The notes: generated by a model from the letters alone, not told the origin. A stretch of DNA of 48,401 nucleotides from Chloracidobacterium sp. CP2_5A (GCA_002254845.1 NKPT01000024.1:1-48401); one strand, 5' to 3'. Positions 24,970-34,199 are shown, counted from the first letter of the stretch. Program-made: numbers and translations.

Positions 24970-25322
24970 ATGCGCTTGATCCCGCAACCATCGCTTCGCT
25001 CAAGGCGCTCGATGATGGCGACGGCTTCTTCGCCGGGATGGTACAAGCGTTTCTGGAAAACGCCCAGCCGACCCTGGAGCGGTTGCGTCAAGCTCGGTTG
25101 AACAACGACGTTGCAGAGCTGGAGCGCGCCGCCCACAAGCTGCGCGGCGCGGCCAGCGCGGTCGGCGCTCGAGCCCTCGCGGCCTGTTGCGAGCGACTCG
25201 AGCAAGCGGCCCGTCAGGGCGGCGCGCCGAGCGCCGCATCTGAAGCCGCATCTGAAATTGATGCCATCGAGGCCGAGTTTCAGCGGGTGGTCGCCGCGCT
25301 CGACGCTGAGCTGCGCATCTGA
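24966..25322 (+). CDS. Stand-alone histidine phosphotransfer (Hpt) protein
   Basis: 118-residue four-helix-bundle Hpt protein. The phospho-acceptor His lies in AAHKLRGAASAVGA (about residues 56-69), matching the HxLKGxAxxxGA consensus. MVQAFLENAQPTLERLRQA is the preceding helix. Such proteins shuttle phosphoryl groups between hybrid kinases and response regulators. ATG 24966 overlaps the Anbu stop, so the two are probably translated together. The hybrid kinase at 20329-23013 is the nearest candidate donor, though it already carries its own Hpt domain. A coding tandem repeat (ASEAASE, 25233-25256) lies near the C-terminus. Confidence 0.85.
   Translation: MNALDPATIASLKALDDGDGFFAGMVQAFLENAQPTLERLRQARLNNDVAELERAAHKLRGAASAVGARALAACCERLEQAARQGGAPSAASEAASEIDAIEAEFQRVVAALDAELRI
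25233..25256 (+). repeat. In-frame 12-bp tandem duplication in the Hpt gene
   Basis: GCCGCATCTGAA occurs twice without a gap (25233-25244 and 25245-25256), adding four residues (Ala-Ser-Glu-Ala) between helices of the Hpt protein. Confidence 0.9.
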
Positions 25323-25353
25323 AACCTCTTTACAGCAAGCAAAGGAGCTTTTC

Positions 25354-26175
25354 ATGCCCCCAATCGTAGACGTTGGTCAAGCGCTGAAAGACCAGGTCGC
25401 CTTAGTGACCGGCGCCAGCTCTGGTATTGGCGCTTCAGTCGCGCGCGAGCTGGCGCGCGCCGGGGCGGCCGTGGCCGTCAATTACGCCGGCAACCCGTCC
25501 GGCGCGCAAGCGGTGGCTGACGACATTGCCGCTAGCGGCGGTCGGGCCATCATCGTCAAAGCCGATGTCAGCGTCGAAACCGAGGTGACGGCCATGTTCG
25601 CCGCCGTCAGCGAGGCGTTCGGGCGCCTCGATATTTTGGTCAGCAACGCCGGGCTCCAACGCGATGCCGCCTTCGCGGACATGACGCTTGAGGAATGGGA
25701 CCGCGTCATCGCCGTCAACCTGACGGGGCAGTTCCTGTGCGCGCGCGCCGCCGTCCGGCAGTTTCTCGCCCAGCCGCCGCGCCCGGAGGTTTCCGCCGCG
25801 CTTGGCAAGATTATCTGCATGTCGAGCGTCCACGATGTGATTCCGTGGGCCGGTCACGTCAACTACGCGGCCTCCAAGGGCGGCGTGTCGCTCTTGATGA
25901 AGTCGCTGGCGCAGGAAGTCGCCGAGAAGAAAATTCGCGTCAACGCCGTCTCGCCCGGCGCTATTCGGACGCCCATCAACCGCCCCGCCTGGGAGACGCC
26001 AGAGGCGGAAGCCGCCTTGCTGAAGCTGATTCCCTATGGGCGCGTCGGCGACCCTGAAGACATTGGCCGGGCGGTGGTTTGGCTGGCGTCGGACGCCTCG
26101 GACTACGTCACCGGGACGACGCTTTACGTGGACGGCGGCATGACGCTCTATCCTGAGTTTCGGGAAGGCGGCTAA
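25354..26175 (+). CDS. SDR-family oxidoreductase, glucose 1-dehydrogenase-like
   Basis: 273-residue classical SDR. Cofactor motif TGASSGIG is near residue 20. ILVSNAGLQRDA replaces the usual NNAG with SNAG. The catalytic Ser is in ICMSSVHDVIPWAGH and the Tyr/Lys pair in YAASKGG. RVNAVSPGAIRTPINRPAW and TGTTLYVDGGMTLYPEFREGG match bacterial glucose 1-dehydrogenases, whose C-terminus is very similar, so oxidation of glucose to gluconolactone is a reasonable guess. ATG 25354 has a strong ribosome-binding site (AAAGGAG). Its TAA stop overlaps the bluB start as TAATG. Confidence 0.85.
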   Translation: MPPIVDVGQALKDQVALVTGASSGIGASVARELARAGAAVAVNYAGNPSGAQAVADDIAASGGRAIIVKADVSVETEVTAMFAAVSEAFGRLDILVSNAGLQRDAAFADMTLEEWDRVIAVNLTGQFLCARAAVRQFLAQPPRPEVSAALGKIICMSSVHDVIPWAGHVNYAASKGGVSLLMKSLAQEVAEKKIRVNAVSPGAIRTPINRPAWETPEAEAALLKLIPYGRVGDPEDIGRAVVWLASDASDYVTGTTLYVDGGMTLYPEFREGG

Positions 26176-26894
26176 TGGCGGGCGACGCGCCGGCATGGCG
26201 GTTTTCCGACGCTGAGCGGGCGGCTGTCTATCGCGCGATTCACGCGCGGCGCGACATCCGCTCGACGTTTCTTCTGTCGCCAATCCCTGACGATGCGGTG
26301 TGGCGTTTGCTGGGCGCGGCGGCGGCCGCGCCGTCGGTGGGCTTTATGCAGCCCACGGAAGTCATCGTCATCCGCGATGTCGAGAAGCGGCGGCGCATCC
26401 AGCGGCATTTTGAAGTCGTCAACCAGGCTGCCGCCGAGGCTTACGTTGACGACGAGCGGGCGGCGTATGACGCGCTCAAGCTGGCGGCGATTCTGGATAC
26501 GCCGCTCAACGTCGTCTTTACCTGCGACACGACGACAACGCGCGGGCGGGGGTTGGGCCGGCAGACGATGCCCGAAACGGCCGTGTTCTCGACCGTGTGC
26601 GCGGTGCAGAACTTCTGGCTTGCCGCGCGCGCCGAAAACATCGGCGTCGGCTGGGTCAGCATTCTTGAACCGGCCGCCGTCAAGGCGGTATTGGAGATTC
26701 CCGACTACCTCACGCTAGTGGCGTACCTGTGCGTCGGCTACGTGAGCGACTTCCCGCGTCAGCCGGAGCTTGAAGCCAAAGGCTGGGAGGACGCCCGCGC
26801 GCTCGCCGAGATGGCTTACCTTGACGCTTACGGCCGCCCCCTGCCGCCCCCCGCCGACGCTTCTGGAGCAGCCTGGAATCATGATGAACCATAA
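26175..26894 (+). CDS. bluB: 5,6-dimethylbenzimidazole synthase BluB
   Basis: 239-residue flavin-destructase of the nitroreductase fold. It fragments reduced FMN with oxygen to make 5,6-dimethylbenzimidazole, the lower ligand of vitamin B12. Landmarks are HARRDIRSTFLLSPIPDD, APSVGFMQPTEVIVIRD, GLGRQTMPETAVFSTVCAVQ and ENIGVGWVSIL, all conserved in BluB and not in ordinary nitroreductases. The start overlaps the upstream SDR stop, and the gene's own end overlaps the start of the propeller gene. No other cobalamin genes or B12 riboswitch are visible here, so the rest of the pathway lies elsewhere or cobinamide is salvaged. Confidence 0.92.
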   Translation: MAGDAPAWRFSDAERAAVYRAIHARRDIRSTFLLSPIPDDAVWRLLGAAAAAPSVGFMQPTEVIVIRDVEKRRRIQRHFEVVNQAAAEAYVDDERAAYDALKLAAILDTPLNVVFTCDTTTTRGRGLGRQTMPETAVFSTVCAVQNFWLAARAENIGVGWVSILEPAAVKAVLEIPDYLTLVAYLCVGYVSDFPRQPELEAKGWEDARALAEMAYLDAYGRPLPPPADASGAAWNHDEP

Positions 26895-29800
26895 TATGAA
26901 CCATAATGTCTCGCCTGCTTCAACCTTGCGCTCGTCAACGCTCTCGCGCCGCCGCTCGCGCCTGACCGGATGGCTGGCGCTCCTGTTGCTGGTCGCGTCC
27001 GCGGCGCGCGCCCAGCCGCCGGACGCCAAGCCCGCCGCGTCCAGGGCGGAGAGCGCCAAGGCGGAGAGCTACGCCGCGCTCAAGTACCGCCAAATCGGGC
27101 CCTTTCGCGGCGGGCGCGTCGACGCGGTGGCTGGCGTCGCTGGGCAACCCCATCTGTATTATTTCGGCGCGACCGGCGGCGGCGTCTGGAAGACGACCGA
27201 CGGCGGCGCGAGCTGGCAGCCGCTTGGCGACGGGACATTCCGCGTCGGCTCGGTGGGAGCCCTTGCCGTCGCGTCAAGCGACCCGAACGTGATCTATGTC
27301 GGCATGGGCGAGCATACCTGGCGCGGCAACGTCTCGCATGGCGACGGGGTTTATAAATCCGCCGACGCTGGCCGGACGTGGCGGCGCGTCGGCTTGGAAA
27401 ACACGCGCCACATCGCGCGGATCCGGATTCACCCGGCGAATCCCGATGTCGTCTATGTCGCCGCGATGGGGCATTGTTTCGGCCCAAACCCTGAACGCGG
27501 CGTCTATCGCTCGACCGACGGCGGCAAGACCTGGCAGCGCATCTTGTTCGCGAGCGACAAGGCCGGCTGCGCCGACTTGGCGATGGATCCGACCAACCCG
27601 CGCATCCTCTACGCCGGGATGTGGGAAGCGCAGCGCGGGCCGCACTTTTTCTCCAGCGGCGGCCCGGGCAGCGGGCTGTGGAAAACAACGGACGGCGGCG
27701 ATACGTGGCAGGAACTGACGCGCAAGCCGGGGATGCCCAAGGGAACGCTTGGCAAAATCTGCGTCACCGTCTCGCCGGTCAATCCCGACCGGCTGTGGGC
27801 GAGCGTCGAGGCTGAGGAAGGCGGCATTTTTCGGAGCGACGACGGCGGCGCGACCTGGACGCGGGCAACCGGCGACCGCAGCCTCCGGCAGCGGGCGTGG
27901 TACTTCTCGCGCGTTCAGGCCGACCCGAAGGATGCTGACGCGGTCTATGCGCTCAACGTCCAGTGGTATCGCTCCGGCGACGGCGGACGGACGTTCACGC
28001 CCATGCCAACGACGCATGCCGACCACCACGACCTGTGGATCGCGCCCGACGACCCGCGCCGAATGATTTTGGGCAATGACGGCGGCGCGTCGGTTTCCAT
28101 CGATGGCGGCCGCTCGTGGACGGAGCAAGATCAGCCGACAGCGCAGTTTTACCGCGTGGCGCTCGACAACCGGTTTCCGTTTTTCATTTATGGCGCGCAG
28201 CAGGACAACTCAACCGTCAGCATCGCGAGCCGGGCGACGCGCGGCTTTGGCATCGGCGTCCGCGACTGGGAAGAGGTCGGCGGCGGCGAGTCGGGCTGGA
28301 TTGCGCCCCATCCGGCGAACCCGGAGGTCGTCTTCGCCGGAAGCTACGGCGGGTTGCTGACGCGCTATGACCGGCGGACGGGTCAAGCGCGCGACATCAC
28401 CGTGTATCCTGAAAATCCGATGGGCGCGGGCGCGGAAGGCATGAAGTATCGCTTCCAGTGGAACTTCCCAATTGTGATGTCGGCGCATGCGCCGCATCCT
28501 CTCTACGCCGCCGGAAATCGCCTGTTTCGCAGCGACGACGAGGGCTCAAGCTGGCGCGCGATTTCGCCCGATTTGACGCGCAACGACCCGACAAAGCTCG
28601 GCCCGTCGGGCGGCCCGATCACGAAGGACAACACGAGCGTCGAGTACTACGGCACGATTTTCGCCTTGGCCGAATCCCCCAAGACGCCCGGCCTCATCTG
28701 GGTCGGAACCGACGACGGCCTGGTTCACCTGACGCGCGACGGCGGCGCGACGTGGGAAAACATCACGCCCAAGGGGTTGCCGGAGTGGATTCAAATCAAC
28801 GCCATTGAAGCCTCCCCGCACGAGCCCGGCGCGGCTTATCTGGCGGCGACAATGTACAAAAGCGACGACTTCGCGCCGTATCTTTATAAAACGACCGACT
28901 ACGGCAAAACGTGGGCGAAAATCGTCAACGGGATCCCAGCCGACGCCTTCGCGCGGGTCATTCGGGAAGACCCGCGCCGCCGCGGGCTGCTCTACGCCGG
29001 CACGGAAACCGGGATGTACGTTTCATTTGACGACGGGGCGAGCTGGCGGTCGCTTCAGCTCAATCTGCCGGCGACGCCGATTACCGATCTGGCCATTCAT
29101 CCGCGCGACAACGTCCTGGTCGTCGCCACGCAGGGGCGGTCGTTCTGGGCGCTGGACGACTTGACGGTGCTTCAACAATACGCGGCGCGGGCGTCGGACG
29201 GCGGGTTGCGGCTATACGCCCCGGAAAAGGCCTACCGGTTGCGCGGCTTCGGCGGGAGCAACCTCCCGCCGACGGCGACCGTCGGCGCTAACCCGCCAGT
29301 TGGCGTCACGGTCTGGCTCGAGTTGCCCGACAAGCCGCTCAAGCAGGTTTCGCTTACGTTTGAAGACGCCTCCGGAAAGCCGCTGCGAACCTTTGTCGGC
29401 AAGCCAAAGGACGAGGCGGAAGGCAGGTCGTCGCCAGGCGGGCGCGGCGATGCGCCGCCGGATACGTTCGCCTACGAGCCGGGGCTGAATCGCTTGGTGT
29501 GGGACATGCGCGCCCCGGGCGCGACGCGCGTGCCGGGAATGGTCTTGTGGGCGGCGGATTTGCGCGGGCCGCGCGTGTTGCCGGGCGCTTATCGCGTGAC
29601 GCTCAAGGCCGATGACGAGCAGCAAACGCAGACGCTTGAGATCATTGCCGACCCGCGCGTGGCGACGACCTTGGCAGACCTCAAGGCGCAGTACGACTTG
29701 CTCATTGCCATTCGGGATAAGCTCTCCGAAACGCACCAGGCGATTCTCGACATTCGAGACGCGCGGCGGCAGCTTGAAGAGGTTGAAGGGCGGCTGCGCG

Positions 29801-30144
29801 GTCGCGACAACGCTCGCCCGCTGCTCGACGCGGCCAAGTCGCTCAAGGACAAGCTGACGGCGATTGAGGAGACGCTCGTTCAGACAAAGATTCAAAGCGG
29901 ACAGGACCCGCTCAACTACCCGATTCGCCTCAACAACAAGCTGGCGGCGCTGGCCGGCGTGGTGGACAGCGCCGACGCCGCGCCGACGGCGCAGGCGCGC
30001 GAAGTCTTCGCCGACTTGAGCGCTCGGATTGACGCGGAGCTTCAGAAGCTGCGCGAGGTTATGACGGGCGACCTTGCGGATTTCAACGCGAAGTTTCAGG
30101 CGTTGGGCCTGCCGCGCATCGCGCCGCGCGCGGCGGCCCCGTAA
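26881..30144 (+). CDS. Secreted VPS10/sortilin-like BNR-repeat beta-propeller protein
   Basis: About 1087 residues with an N-terminal signal peptide (LTGWLALLLLVASAARAQ). RQIGPFRGGRVDAVAGV is the usual start of these large bacterial glycosyl-hydrolase-like propellers. At least eleven Asp-box/BNR motifs of the S/T-x-D-G-G-x-T/S-W type are visible, among them KTTDGGASW, RSTDGGKTW, KTTDGGDTW, RSDDGGATW and LTRDGGATW. After the propellers (to about residue 760) come a beta-sandwich region ending PGAYRVTLKADDE and a helical coiled stretch (AILDIRDARRQLEEVEGRL). No catalytic residues can be named; a binding or processing role outside the cell is inferred. Three in-frame ATGs (26881, 26884, 26896) compete as starts because of a 12-bp duplication. 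Confidence 0.85.
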   Translation: MMNHNMNHNVSPASTLRSSTLSRRRSRLTGWLALLLLVASAARAQPPDAKPAASRAESAKAESYAALKYRQIGPFRGGRVDAVAGVAGQPHLYYFGATGGGVWKTTDGGASWQPLGDGTFRVGSVGALAVASSDPNVIYVGMGEHTWRGNVSHGDGVYKSADAGRTWRRVGLENTRHIARIRIHPANPDVVYVAAMGHCFGPNPERGVYRSTDGGKTWQRILFASDKAGCADLAMDPTNPRILYAGMWEAQRGPHFFSSGGPGSGLWKTTDGGDTWQELTRKPGMPKGTLGKICVTVSPVNPDRLWASVEAEEGGIFRSDDGGATWTRATGDRSLRQRAWYFSRVQADPKDADAVYALNVQWYRSGDGGRTFTPMPTTHADHHDLWIAPDDPRRMILGNDGGASVSIDGGRSWTEQDQPTAQFYRVALDNRFPFFIYGAQQDNSTVSIASRATRGFGIGVRDWEEVGGGESGWIAPHPANPEVVFAGSYGGLLTRYDRRTGQARDITVYPENPMGAGAEGMKYRFQWNFPIVMSAHAPHPLYAAGNRLFRSDDEGSSWRAISPDLTRNDPTKLGPSGGPITKDNTSVEYYGTIFALAESPKTPGLIWVGTDDGLVHLTRDGGATWENITPKGLPEWIQINAIEASPHEPGAAYLAATMYKSDDFAPYLYKTTDYGKTWAKIVNGIPADAFARVIREDPRRRGLLYAGTETGMYVSFDDGASWRSLQLNLPATPITDLAIHPRDNVLVVATQGRSFWALDDLTVLQQYAARASDGGLRLYAPEKAYRLRGFGGSNLPPTATVGANPPVGVTVWLELPDKPLKQVSLTFEDASGKPLRTFVGKPKDEAEGRSSPGGRGDAPPDTFAYEPGLNRLVWDMRAPGATRVPGMVLWAADLRGPRVLPGAYRVTLKADDEQQTQTLEIIADPRVATTLADLKAQYDLLIAIRDKLSETHQAILDIRDARRQLEEVEGRLRGRDNARPLLDAAKSLKDKLTAIEETLVQTKIQSGQDPLNYPIRLNNKLAALAGVVDSADAAPTAQAREVFADLSARIDAELQKLREVMTGDLADFNAKFQALGLPRIAPRAAAP
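26884..26907 (+). repeat. 12-bp tandem duplication at the bluB/propeller-gene junction
   Basis: ATGAACCATAAT is exactly duplicated (26884-26895, 26896-26907). The first copy contains the bluB stop (TAA at 26892-26894), and each copy supplies an in-frame ATG for the propeller gene. Confidence 0.9.
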
Positions 30145-30183
30145 ATCCCCCTGAGTCCGGCGCGGCGCTGCGCGGCGGGTCGG

Positions 30184-33012
30184 TCACTCATCCTCGGGCA
30201 GGAGGGCCTGCCCGTCGAGCATCTCCGCGTAGTCGTAGGCCGCCTGCTTGACCACCCGCGGCTTGCTTCCGTCGATGGGGCCAATAAAGCCTGCGCGCTC
30301 CATCATGTCGAGAATGGCCGCGGCTCGCCCGTACCCAATCCGCAGCCGCCGCTGAAGCACCGAGGTGGAAGCTTTCCCCATCTGCACGACGATCCGAACC
30401 GCCTCGTCGTAGAGCGCGTCGCGCTCGCCAACGCCAGCCTCGGCCGCTTCCGCTTCTTCCTCTGACATCTGGACGCTCTCATCGTACTGTGGCGCGCCCT
30501 GCTCCTTGATGAAGTTGGTGATGCGGTTGATTTCGGCTTCGCTGACGTAGGCCCCATGAATGCGGATGAGCCGCGACGAGCCGGGCGAAAAGAGCATATC
30601 GCCCTGCCCAAGCAGCTGCTCCGCGCCGTTTGTGTCGAGAATCGTGCGCGAGTCCACCTTGGAGGAGACCCGGAAGGAAATTCGCGCGGGAAAGTTCGCC
30701 TTGATGAGGCCGGTGATGACATCCACCGACGGCCGTTGCGTGGCGATGACCAAGTGAATCCCAACCGCGCGCGCCATTTGCGCCAGGCGGGCAATGGCGG
30801 TTTCCACCTCGCTTGACGCCACCATCATCAGGTCGGCCAACTCGTCAATGACGATGACAATGTAGGGCAGGCGCGGCGGCGGCCCGTCGGGAAACCGCGC
30901 CGGATCAGGCGGCTCGCTCACGGCGCGATTGAAGCCCTCGATATTGCGCACGCCAACGCTGGCGAGCAGCTTGTAGCGGTTTTCCATTTCGCTCACCGCC
31001 CAGTTGAGCGCGTTGGCGGCCCGCTTCGGGTCCGTGATGATGGGCGTCAGCAGATGCGGAATCCCAGCGTAAAGCTCCAGCTCGACGCGCTTCGGATCCA
31101 CCAGAATCATCCGCGCATCGCTTGCCGTGGACCTAAATAAGATCGAGCAAATCAGCGAGTTAATCATGACTGACTTGCCAGAGCCCGTCGAGCCCGCGAT
31201 CAGCAGGTGCGGCATCTTGGCCAAGTCAGCCGCGTAAGGATCGCCGTTGATGGTCTTACCCAGCGCGATGGGCAGGCGTCCGGGGTTGTCGCGGAAGACC
31301 TCCGACTCGATGATCTCGCGCAGATAAATTGTATCGCGGCGCGCGTTTGGAACCTCGATGCCGACGGTGGCCTTGCCGGCGGCGCGATCAATCCGCACCG
31401 ACTCGGCCTGAAGACCAAGGCAGAGGTCATCCACCAGGCTCGCCACCCGACTGTATTTGACCCCCGGATCGGGCTTGAATCCAAACGTCGTGACGACCGG
31501 TCCCGGCTCAATTTCCTGAATCTCGCCCATGACGTTGAACTCGCGGCATTTCTCCGCCAATAAGCGAGCGCGGGCGCGCAGCTCTTCATCGGACTGGCTG
31601 GTTTGGGGCGGGGCCGGCGTCAGCATATCCACCGAGGGCAGGGTATAGACGGCTTCGCCCGGCGCGCGCGCCGGCGCGGCGGCCGCGCCGCCGCCGGCGC
31701 CGGCCGGACTGACTTCCGCGGACAGGCTCGGGCGCGGCGTCCCGCTTCCAACCTGAGCGACCGGCAGCCCGGCTGGCGGCGTCAGTTGGCGCCGCACGAT
31801 GGAAGCGCCCTGGATCATTTTGGCGACTTCCTGGTGGGCGTTGCCGCAGGCTTGGCTATCGGTTGCCGCCAGTCGTCGCCGCGCCGCCGAAACTTCGAGC
31901 GCCGCTTCGGGCGCGCCAGGGCGCGCCTCCCGGACAAGCGCGTTACTTCCGCTGTTGCGCCGCTCGATGGCCTCGCGGGCTAGGCGACGCACATCGGCGC
32001 CGGGACGGCGTGGCGGCGCGGCGCTCGCTGGCGGCGGCGCAGGCGCGGCTTCGCTCGCCCGATCAGCCGCCGCCAGGCCGGTTGGCATTTCCGTCACGGC
32101 GCGCGCGTCCGCTTCGCCAAGCGGCGCGGCGCTAGGCGGCGCTTCGCCAAGCGGCGCGGACGGCTCAGGGCTTAGCGCCGGGATGCCGGGCGGCGTCCGG
32201 CGCGCCCCCGATACGATGCCGGGCGCGTCATCGCCATAGAGCGCCTTGGCGATCCGCTGTTCATGGCGACTTTTCTCGCTCGCCTCGTTAGCGATCGTCA
32301 GAGGGCCGGTGACGCCCGCCCTGGCCTGTCGCCGCTGAGCGGCGTCCGGCGTGTCGCCATTGGTCAGCGCCGCGCCCGCTTGGGCGGCCGCAGGGGATGG
32401 CGCCGTGACTTTGCCAAACCGAAGCTCTTGCCATCCGTTGAGCAGCCAGCGGCGCGGCGAGAAGGTCGTCGCCAGCATCAGCGACAGGCAGGCCGCGCCG
32501 CCCAGCGCGAGACCCGCGCCGAGCGGGTTGAGCGCGCCTTCAAGCCAGTTCTCGAGCGTAAAGCCGATGAAGCCGCCAGGACGGATGCGCTCCCGAAACA
32601 GGGGCGCCTCGCGGAACAGCGAGAGCAGTCCTGCCAGCGCGAGGAGCAGCCCGGTGACGCCGGCAGCCTGCTCGGCTGACACCATCAGCGACCGTCCGCG
32701 AAAAACGTTGACGGCGTGCAGACCCATCAGCGCCGGCAGCGCGTAGGCGACCAGCCCCAGCCCCTGGAGCAGGATGTCCGCCACGCTCGCGCCGACCACG
32801 CCAATCGCGTTGCGGCTCGCGCGGCTCGCTGCGCTGACGCTCCAGGAAATGTCGTCCGGGTGGAAGGACGCCAGCGCGATGGCGAGCGTCACCGCGCATA
32901 ACCCAAGGATGATGCCGATGGCTTCGCCGAGTCGCGAGGAGGAAGCGAAGTGAGCCGAATGAGAACGCGCCGCGGCTGGGGGGCAGCTTTTTGTCATGGT
33001 GGATTCGCTCAT
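30184..33012 (-). CDS. ftsK: DNA translocase FtsK/SpoIIIE
   Basis: 942-residue membrane-anchored DNA pump for chromosome-dimer resolution and segregation at the division septum. The N-terminus has about four membrane segments (residues 29-190). A low-complexity Ala/Pro linker spans about 200-455 and contains a 19-bp in-frame repeat. The motor has Walker A AGSTGSGKSVMINSLIC, LVDPKRVELELYAGIPHL, Walker B PYIVIVIDELADLMMVA and ATQRPSVDVITG. The C-terminal gamma winged-helix domain (LYDEAVRIVVQMGKASTSVL, RLRIGYGRAAAILDMME) recognises polar DNA motifs. ATG 33012 is the annotated start; Met6 is an alternative. It is downstream of prfB by 40 bp, probably co-transcribed. Confidence 0.96.
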   Translation of the reverse strand: MSESTMTKSCPPAAARSHSAHFASSSRLGEAIGIILGLCAVTLAIALASFHPDDISWSVSAASRASRNAIGVVGASVADILLQGLGLVAYALPALMGLHAVNVFRGRSLMVSAEQAAGVTGLLLALAGLLSLFREAPLFRERIRPGGFIGFTLENWLEGALNPLGAGLALGGAACLSLMLATTFSPRRWLLNGWQELRFGKVTAPSPAAAQAGAALTNGDTPDAAQRRQARAGVTGPLTIANEASEKSRHEQRIAKALYGDDAPGIVSGARRTPPGIPALSPEPSAPLGEAPPSAAPLGEADARAVTEMPTGLAAADRASEAAPAPPPASAAPPRRPGADVRRLAREAIERRNSGSNALVREARPGAPEAALEVSAARRRLAATDSQACGNAHQEVAKMIQGASIVRRQLTPPAGLPVAQVGSGTPRPSLSAEVSPAGAGGGAAAAPARAPGEAVYTLPSVDMLTPAPPQTSQSDEELRARARLLAEKCREFNVMGEIQEIEPGPVVTTFGFKPDPGVKYSRVASLVDDLCLGLQAESVRIDRAAGKATVGIEVPNARRDTIYLREIIESEVFRDNPGRLPIALGKTINGDPYAADLAKMPHLLIAGSTGSGKSVMINSLICSILFRSTASDARMILVDPKRVELELYAGIPHLLTPIITDPKRAANALNWAVSEMENRYKLLASVGVRNIEGFNRAVSEPPDPARFPDGPPPRLPYIVIVIDELADLMMVASSEVETAIARLAQMARAVGIHLVIATQRPSVDVITGLIKANFPARISFRVSSKVDSRTILDTNGAEQLLGQGDMLFSPGSSRLIRIHGAYVSEAEINRITNFIKEQGAPQYDESVQMSEEEAEAAEAGVGERDALYDEAVRIVVQMGKASTSVLQRRLRIGYGRAAAILDMMERAGFIGPIDGSKPRVVKQAAYDYAEMLDGQALLPEDE
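32111..32159 (-). repeat. 19-bp repeat with 30-bp period inside the ftsK linker
   Basis: GCTTCGCCAAGCGGCGCGG occurs at 32111-32129 and 32141-32159. The 30-bp period keeps the reading frame and lengthens the Ala/Pro linker by ten residues. Confidence 0.85.
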
Positions 33013-33052
33013 GGGTCGCGCGCCAGCGAAAACTGACCATTCCGGGCGGCGG

Positions 33053-34199
33053 TTACGCCTCGTCGTACGCCTCGTCGTCGGCTGTCAAGACGCCGTCCGG
33101 CTGGCGGCTCTTGGCAACGAGATACGCTTGGATGAAGTCGTCCAGCTCGCCGTCAAGAACGCTTTCCACGTCGCTGCGCTCCAGCTTGGTGCGGGCGTCT
33201 TTGACGAGCCGGTATGGGTGTAGCACGTAATTGCGAATTTGGGAACCAAAAGAAATATCGCGCTTGGCAGCTTCCAGCTTGGCGCTTTCCGCCCGGCGCC
33301 GCTCCAGCTCCAGCTCGTAGAGCCGCGACTTGAGCACCTTCATCGCCACTTCGCGGTTTTGATGCTGCGACCGCTGGTTCTGACACGACACGACGATGCC
33401 GGTCGGCAGGTGCGTGATGCGAATGGCCGAATCCGTGACGTTGACGTGCTGGCCGCCCGCGCCCGACGAGCGATAGGTATCCACGCGGAGGTCTTTCTCG
33501 TTGATGTCAATCTCGATGTCGTCTTCCGCCTCGGGCGTCACGAAAATCGAGGCGAAGCTGGTTTCGCGCGTCCCCGCCGAGGAAAACGGCGAAATCCGCA
33601 CCAGCCGGTGCACGCCGCTTTCACACGAAAGCAACCCGTAGGCGTAATCCCCCTCGACCACGAACTCCGCCGACGCGATGCCGGCTTCCTTGCCCGGCTG
33701 CACGTCGAGAACGCTGGTCTTGAAGCCGCGCCGCTCGCACCACCGCAGGTACATGCGCAGGAGCATCTCGGCCCAATCCTGCGCGTCCGTGCCGCCCGCG
33801 CCCGCCTGCACGCGGACAATGGCGTTGTTGGCGTCGCGCGGGCCCGACAACAGCATCTGAACCTCGGCCGCCGCGACCTTGGCGTGCAGGGCGCTCAGGC
33901 GCTGCTCGAGCTCCGCGAGCGAAGCCGCGTCCGCTTCGGCGAACTCAAGGAGCACTTCCAAATCGCCCAGCTCGCGGTCGTAAAATTCCGCCAAATCAAT
34001 GGCTTCAGACAGCCGCCGCCGCTCCCGAAGCGCCTTCTGGGCCTGCTCCTGGTCCTCCCAGAAGCTCGGCTCGGCCACGCGGGCCTCAAGCCTTTCTAGC
34101 CGCGAGCGCTTGCCATCAGGGTCAAAGAAACCTCCGCAGATGCATAATCCGCTCGCGAAGGGCGTCGTAAGTCTGGCGAAGCTCAGGTAAGTCCGGCAT
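33053..34199 (-). CDS. prfB: Peptide chain release factor 2, expressed by programmed +1 frameshift
   Basis: About 381 residues after frameshifting. ATG 34199 opens a 25-codon frame (MPDLPELRQTYDALRERIMH...) that ends at TGA 34122-34124. Translation must shift +1 there and continue DPDGKRSRLERLEARVAEPS in the main frame. RF2 features follow: the SPF tripeptide (ISPFSSAGTRETSF) that reads UGA and UAA, the catalytic GGQ in SSGAGGQHVNVTDSAIRI, and CQNQRSQHQNREVA. The shift lets RF2 levels control their own synthesis through UGA termination. It is followed by ftsK. The C-terminal codons contain a 12-bp tandem duplication (DEAYDEA). Confidence 0.96.
33054..33077 (-). repeat. 12-bp tandem duplication at the 3' end of prfB
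   Basis: TACGCCTCGTCG (plus-strand reading) occurs twice, at 33054-33065 and 33066-33077. It encodes the terminal DEAYDEA and includes part of the stop codon, so one extra unit lengthens the C-terminus by four residues. Confidence 0.88.
34119..34135 (-). promoter_or_regulatory. prfB programmed +1 frameshift site
   Basis: On the minus strand GCGGAGGTTTCTTTGAC holds the three classical elements: an internal Shine-Dalgarno-like GGAGG, a three-base spacer, and the slippery CTT-TGA-C. The TGA is at 34122-34124 and the shifted frame resumes with GAC. Coordinates are approximate to a couple of bases at the ends. Confidence 0.93.

Noticed and set aside
26175-26894. Ordinary nitroreductase instead of BluB
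   Set aside because: The GLGRQTMPETAVFST and ENIGVGWVSIL blocks and the lack of nitroreductase-specific sequence favour BluB.
30145-30183. A bidirectional terminator between the propeller gene and ftsK
   Set aside because: The GC-rich stretch there is a direct repeat (GCGCGGCG twice), not an inverted repeat, and has no T-run.
34122-34199. The 25-codon frame upstream of prfB as a separate small gene
   Set aside because: Its sequence is the RF2 N-terminus and it ends in the classical CTT-TGA-C frameshift site.
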